Positions 59,601-64,000 of a stretch of DNA of 64,000 bases are shown here, in pieces (within the stretch, counting starts at the first letter, position 1; every line of letters begins with the position of its first letter). Made by a program: the position numbers and the translations under genes. The notes under the pieces are model-generated. The model saw only the letters and a list, made by a program, of their open reading frames with translations. It was not told the origin of the DNA and made no database searches. Origin of the DNA: Dryomyza anilis (taxonomy: Eukaryota > Arthropoda > Insecta > Diptera > Dryomyzidae); contig OX638130.1 of assembly GCA_951804985.1 (NCBI GenBank), positions 82,950,583-83,014,582 on the forward strand, read 5' to 3'.

Positions 59601-62359
59601 TGGGCTTAGGTTTGTACATCACTATTGACATCACTATACTTAGGAACCAGCATCAACTAGAATAATAATGTCACTTTTGAGATTAGCCGAAGAATAACTC
59701 TAGCCAACAGGTGCTACTTTGTGCTCAGTATACAATTGAGAAGTGTCCTGTCTCGACGGACAAAAATCGGACAGTCCTCTATGGCGCTAAGGCAAGGACG
59801 CTTGTCAGCACCCATAAGCGAGCTTTAGATGATTCTTCGAAAAAATCTTCAGATGAAACGATAAGCTGTATGAGATTTACGCTCAGATTAAAAAAGATAG
59901 GTGCACTATGATCCAGCGTCTACGCAGGCATGTACGTGTGTATGAAAACACTTCAGCAAAATTGTTCAATTCTGTAACCAGTGGTGATCAACGTAGTATT
60001 AGGGCGTTCGAATTTCCGGTGGAGAGACCAAGTGCAAGACAACCTGACAGCCCTTTGTGTGCAAAACTGGTGCGAGCACGGAAAACGCAAAAGCGACTGA
60101 TGCGGCATAATTGCTGCGGTCGAAACCCATCATGAGTTGTAATGGCCAAATAAGTAAGTTAGGACAGGTAATATTGAAGGGTCTCTTAAGATTCTTATGG
60201 AGAAGCATTTCCCTAACTATTTTGTTAGTTCGTACACAGAAAGACAATGGTAAATGACTTAAAAATTCCACAACTTAGGCATCACTGCCGATATGGCACT
60301 GCAAAGCTTCCAGGTATACTAAGCCCCAGGACATGACGGAGTAGTTCCAGCCCTGCTCCCACGGGGAATGATATCTGCCTATCCAGGCTTTATCAGGCAC
60401 GTCACAATCAGAGCTACACCACAAATAATCGGAAGTTAGTAATAATAATAGTTTGGCGCTACAATCCTATAAGAACTTAGGTCGAGCTCTATTTGTACTG
60501 AAAGTGGTGGGACCTACAGTTTATTGCCGAATCCGAACGGCGGGTGAGAGCTTTTCATAGGCAATGTTTACTCTCGTAGGTTTGCCATTTACTGCCGAGA
60601 GGTAGCGTGGTATAGAAAAATGTTTCTGTGAAAAGATGTTGTTAGCCCCTGTCCATGCTTGAACCTGGGACCTTTCGTCTCGCAGTCCAGTGCACTAGCC
60701 TTGAGCTACCGACGCTACATCGGTAATTAGTATTCATTCTTAAGTCTGATGAAAAAAATTTACACAACCCCCAAGGCATACAGACCTTTAAGCCTTATGT
60801 AATTTATATTGAAAACTCGTTCATAGACGTTGATGATGCCAGACCATAATAATAATAGTTTGGCGCTAGACAGCAAGAACTTAGTCAGTGATCTCACACT
60901 ATTTGTGCTGCGCGTGTTATATTTGTACTGAAAATGGAGGGACTTACAGTATAATGCCGAATACGAACAGTGGGGGTGAGATTTTTCTTGGGTTCTCTCT
61001 TGAAGGTTTATCATCAGTGTTACACTTTTCATATCTGATTTTATGAATTTTCTAAAATGTGGATGTTTACAGGGTGGTCCGTGTTACAGATAGTTATTAG
61101 GATAATTATAATATTGACAATTATTTTGGGGCGATAAAGAATTTTTCTCTTCGAATAAAAAAAGTAAGCCATTTTGCATAGATTTCAGTAAAAAGGAGTA
61201 GACAATCATGGAGTAGAGAATGCTACTACCGGAGTAGAGGAGTCGATTTTAAAAATACAAATGAAATGGAGTAGATCTACTGCGATCGGAGAAGAATGAG
61301 AATACTGATTGCCATTGTCAGCCGCGAGGTAGCACGGTGTAGAAAAATGTTTGAAAATATGTTGTTAACCCCAGCCCAGCTTTCAACTTGGGAGCTTTTC
61401 GCTCGCAATCCAACGCACTGACCTTTGAGTTACTGACGCTACATACCAGAATAAAATAAATTTCCAATAATGTTTCTTCATGAAACTAGAACTGTGACCG
61501 CATCCCGGGAGGAAACAAACATAAAATATATAAGTTCGTCTATCCGACTAGGAAGGAATGGAACAGCTCATGTTGTTGGCAAGCAACCCGGGTATCCACA
61601 CTAAACGGCAATATTGGGACAGGTTTTCTATGTAAACACTGCCTTTCATTCGGAAGTGGTGACAATAACAGGCGGGGCGATAAGCCCATGAGATTAATAA
61701 GTACATAAGACATAACGGCTTTCTCCAGAATAATAGTTAGTCTTAAGTCTCCTTTTTGCATCACTGAAACAAGTGGAAAGTTTTAACTGGAAATAACATA
61801 GAAACTTTGTCAATGCAACGAAATATCTAACAGATTTATAAGTAGCAATACTCGCCTACGTTTATTAGCTACAACATATCGTAAGCGACACATGTTCTGA
61901 GGGGTCACAACGGTCCAAATTTATTGCCTAGATATACTCAGCGCAATCTTTGGAATGGTTCCACCCCATCTGTGCAATCAATCCATAAAATATATAAATC
62001 AGTGAATAAATAATAATTAGTAAATATATGAATGATTCTTAAATTAATGAATAAATAATTTTATAAATTCAATGTATAAATAAATAAATCAGTAATTAAA
62101 CAAGAATTAATTAAAGAATAAACAGACAAAAAAAAATAATAATGATCGAATTTTTTTTTCTGCAGATGCCCCCAAGAAACGTGAACCCATTTCGATTGAA
62201 ATTAAAAAATTAGCAACCGTGGGTGCATCGGCACTCACTTCGCCCACAAACTCGATATCCTCTGAAAAGGATTCGAAGAAAACCAGACGCGAGGAGCTGC
62301 TGAAGCAGTTGCGCGCTGTCGAAGATGCAATCGCCAAGAAGAGATCAAAGTTAACCTGA
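56603..62359 (+). CDS. ZC3H18: ZC3H18-like CCCH zinc-finger nuclear RNA-binding protein, complete
   Basis: In animals ZC3H18 links the nuclear cap-binding complex to RNA decay and export (family knowledge). Exons: 56603-57397, 57462-58788, 58879-59058, 59126-59272, 62166-62359; 2643 nt, 880 aa. Phases are 0, 1, 1, 1 with consistent AG/GT sites (third donor GTTGGT). The N-terminal third is Ser/Asp/Glu-rich, then acidic repeats (EELEEGEELEEGEVSDED). A single C-X7-C-X5-C-X3-H finger follows at about residues 366-388 (CRFYTRGQCTWGMSCRFLH). After that come Tyr/Pro/Arg-rich and Ser-rich SR-like stretches. The C-terminus, ending near LKQLRAVEDAIAKKR, is the family's conserved tail. The start is the first ATG after the inferred 56544 acceptor, in TCGTCATGG context. 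Intron 4 (2893 bp) contains LINE, SINE and other repeat fragments. The Drosophila counterpart I associate with it is CG1677. Confidence 0.94.
59690..60180 (+). mobile_element. RTE-like LINE 3' fragment
   Basis: AACAGGTGCTACTTTGTGCT and AGAAGTGTCCTGTCTCGACG match, inverted, the LINE at 52.9 kb (NRCYFGLSRQLRSRALS region). The tail (GGGCGTTCGAATTTCCGGTG, GGCCAAATAAGTAAGTTAGG) is shared with 63290-63450. Many stops. Confidence 0.7.
60442..60718 (-). mobile_element. tRNA-derived SINE, near-full copy, 277 bp, ~14-bp target duplication
   Basis: Flanked by ATCGGAAGTTAGTA (60428-60441) and ATCGGTAATTAGTA (60719-60732). The minus-strand head CGGTAGCTCAAGGCTAGTGC and B-box-like GGTTCAAGC precede a body identical in layout to 26613-26913, with a small deletion in the 3' third. 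Confidence 0.85.
60845..61440 (-). mobile_element. SINE fragments split by unrelated repeat sequence
   Basis: 3' SINE part (AATAATAGTTTGGCGC, GTTATATTTGTACTGAAAAT) at 60847-61015; head part (TAGAAAAATGTTTGAAAATA, CTTTGAGTTACTGACGC) at 61318-61442. The GGAGTAG element and other DNA lie in between. Confidence 0.6.
61185..61307 (-). mobile_element. GGAGTAG-rich element fragment, inverse of 42895-43025
   Basis: Repeated GGAGTAG motifs, AAAAATACAAATGAAATGGA shared inverted with the 42.9-kb copy, ending GAATGAGAATACTG. It sits between the two SINE fragments. Confidence 0.55.
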
Positions 62360-62881
62360 TAGAAGCAGTTTGATACCATCAAGATAATTGCAACATATTC
62401 TGCTTCTTGAGATAATCGACAAACAAACAAATAGTAACATCAACGTTTGTTGTCGTAGTGCGCTATTAATTAATATTATTATTATATTAACATTAACTAT
62501 TTTGTAAGTCAACATATATGTAAATCGTTTCGCACAAAATTTAGTTTACATACATATATTCTTTCATCGTTTATACATAAAGTAAGACAAAAGTTAAGAG
62601 TAAACGATATCCTTCTTACTCTGCATCTTACTTGATTGAGACTCAATATGTACGAAACAACTAGACTAAACTGAGAACAATATTTAAAAGTAAATAGTTT
62701 TTATTAAATATGCAAACAAAATGCAGTATCAACGCGGAATTAAATTATTTCATTCACACACACGCAAACAAACACACTTATGTAAATTAAATTAAGTTAT
62801 TTAATTATTTTCTATTACAATGTGCTAAAGTCTGTAGTTACTACATATTTAAAATTTGAATGAGTAAATTGATACAGCTTA

Positions 62882-62984
62882 AATAAAGAAAATGCTGCTG
62901 CAAATAACTGTCTGCAATAAAACTAGTGGCAGCGAGACAAATGAACATAGCGTTTAAGATCCATGGACTTTCGTATTCAATAAA
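62882..62984 (+). terminator. Polyadenylation signals of the ZC3H18-like gene
   Basis: Three AATAAA hexamers (62882-62887, 62916-62921, 62979-62984) lie 520-625 nt past the stop. They imply a 3'UTR of roughly 0.55-0.65 kb with alternative end sites possible. Confidence 0.6.
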
Positions 62985-63056
62985 GATTGGAAAACCCTAA
63001 AATTTGATTTTATCATTTATATTTATTGAGTTTAAATTAGGCTCTAGAACCCACAT

Positions 63057-63460
63057 ATAATGCTAGTCCTTCTGTATGGCACAAAGGCTTTGACATCGCT
63101 TTAGGAGCCTTTCAAGAAAAGATTCTTTGAAAAATCTATGGACCGATGTGCGTTGAATACTTGTTGAATAAGATGGAACGATGAGATCTACGCCGACACT
63201 GGTATGCGCTCAGTCAGCGGCTCCGCTGACTTGGACATATCGAGTGTATGGCTGACAATGCATTCTGTACTCGGTGCTGGTCAATGTAGGGCGTCCGAAT
63301 CTCCGGTAAAGCGACTAATTGTGTGAAACCCTAATGCCACTTGGAGTGCACAACTGACGTAGGCACGCGCAAAGCAGAAGCGGCTGGAGACAAATTTGTT
63401 CTGCTGCCGAAAACATCGACATTAACGGCCAACTATGTCAGTAAGTAGTTAAGGAAATGT
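63057..63460 (+). mobile_element. RTE-like LINE 3' fragment downstream of the ZC3H18-like gene
   Basis: Opens with TAGTCCTTCTGTATGGCACA (LLYGTKA, cf. LLYGAETW of the 52.9-kb LINE) and ends with GGCCAACTATGTCAGTAAGT, shared with 60140-60170. Several stops. Confidence 0.65.
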
Positions 63461-63930
63461 AATATTTAATTGAAGAATATATATTTTTCCATATATTTTT
63501 CGAATTGAATTGCCATATAGCTGATTAATTTACGCTTCGTTTAAAATATCGAAGTATATACTGCAAAACCACGACATTATATTGGAAAATCTATCATAAA
63601 ACAGAAATATCTGCATACAGTGCATCTGGGGGACAATAGTCTGAAATTTTGTACAATGGTCAAAAAAATGGGTGTGATTTGACCACGCCCACCTTCCCAT
63701 ATAATCGAAATGGTTATACGACTGTAAGTCCGAAATTGTATAAATTATATTTGTGAAATTGTTTTAGACATTATTTCGACGCCTTTTACGAAAACAAGCA
63801 CGTTTCAAATTTTTGTATGAAAATTTGTCATCAGTAACAAATGGGGATGATTGCACAACTGCCACACCTACCTCCAAAATAACCGACATTTTGAAAAAAA
63901 ACATAAATATCTCGAGTGTGAACGTTCTTG
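63461..63930. other. Gene-free stretch
   Basis: No recognised gene or repeat. Two blocks mention of AATGG-rich, ACCACGCCCACCTTCC-type sequence near 63680-63700 and 63850-63880 hint at an ancient repeat. Confidence 0.4.
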
Positions 63931-63933
63931 GAA

Positions 63934-64000
63934 CTAGAGATGGGCATGTGAGTGAGTTTTGACTCACACTCAGTCACGCTCACCATAGAAATGTTCTAAT
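63934..64000 (+). mobile_element. Possible hAT-type terminus at the window edge
   Basis: TAGAGATGGGCATGTGAGTG resembles common insect hAT ends and is followed by GAGTGAG/CTCACAC iterations. Cut by the window. Confidence 0.35.

Larger units (their letters stand above)
59273..62165 (+). other. Repeat-filled intron 4 of the ZC3H18-like gene
   Basis: (ATAAATAAAT)-rich DNA at 59.28-59.61 and 61.98-62.13 kb brackets an RTE-like fragment, SINE pieces and a GGAGTAG-element end. The similar flanking tracts suggest a small ancestral AT-rich intron enlarged by insertions. Confidence 0.6.

Overview
The window is nuclear DNA from an insect, most likely a higher fly (cyclorrhaphan Diptera). The evidence is AT-rich introns and intergenic DNA, many very short introns (53-87 bp) beside repeat-swollen ones, fly-style Kozak contexts, and three recognisable conserved genes with insect-type exon structure. 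I cannot name the species from sequence alone.

Three protein genes are supported by spliced exons that keep phase across every junction I checked. (1) About 0.8-11.1 kb, minus strand: six exons of a domeless-type cytokine receptor of the JAK/STAT pathway (Ig-like domain, cytokine-binding module, further FN3). Both ends are missing. (2) 33.55-42.75 kb, minus strand: a complete 14-exon Nup160 of the Y-complex of the nuclear pore, 1456 aa. (3) 56.6-62.36 kb, plus strand: a complete 5-exon ZC3H18-like protein with one CCCH zinc finger, 880 aa, probably with an untranslated first exon near 47.2 kb. The three genes have no obvious joint function; they are neighbours.

Most of the remaining DNA is mobile-element debris, much of it in families present several times. 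There are fragments of at least two or three LINE lineages: an RTE-like one at 52.4-54.6 kb with relatives at 39.5, 59.7 and 63.1 kb; a frameshifted one inside Nup160 intron 7; and an RNase H piece at 17 kb. There is a tRNA-derived SINE family with two near-full copies that have target-site duplications. There are several short inverted-repeat families flanked by TA, and hAT-like elements with 8-bp target-site duplications. A composite element carries its own two 15-bp tandem arrays.

The clearest structural stories are: a hAT-like MITE present twice, one copy holding a second 365-bp element while the other gives the empty site; the SINE family; the paired 15-bp minisatellites conserved inside dispersed copies; and interleaved inverted repeats at 8.7-9.0 kb. 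I found no CRISPR array, operon, rRNA, functional tRNA or prokaryotic feature. I saw no convincing new protein system; the novelty here is in repeat biology and in the unusual left end of the receptor gene.
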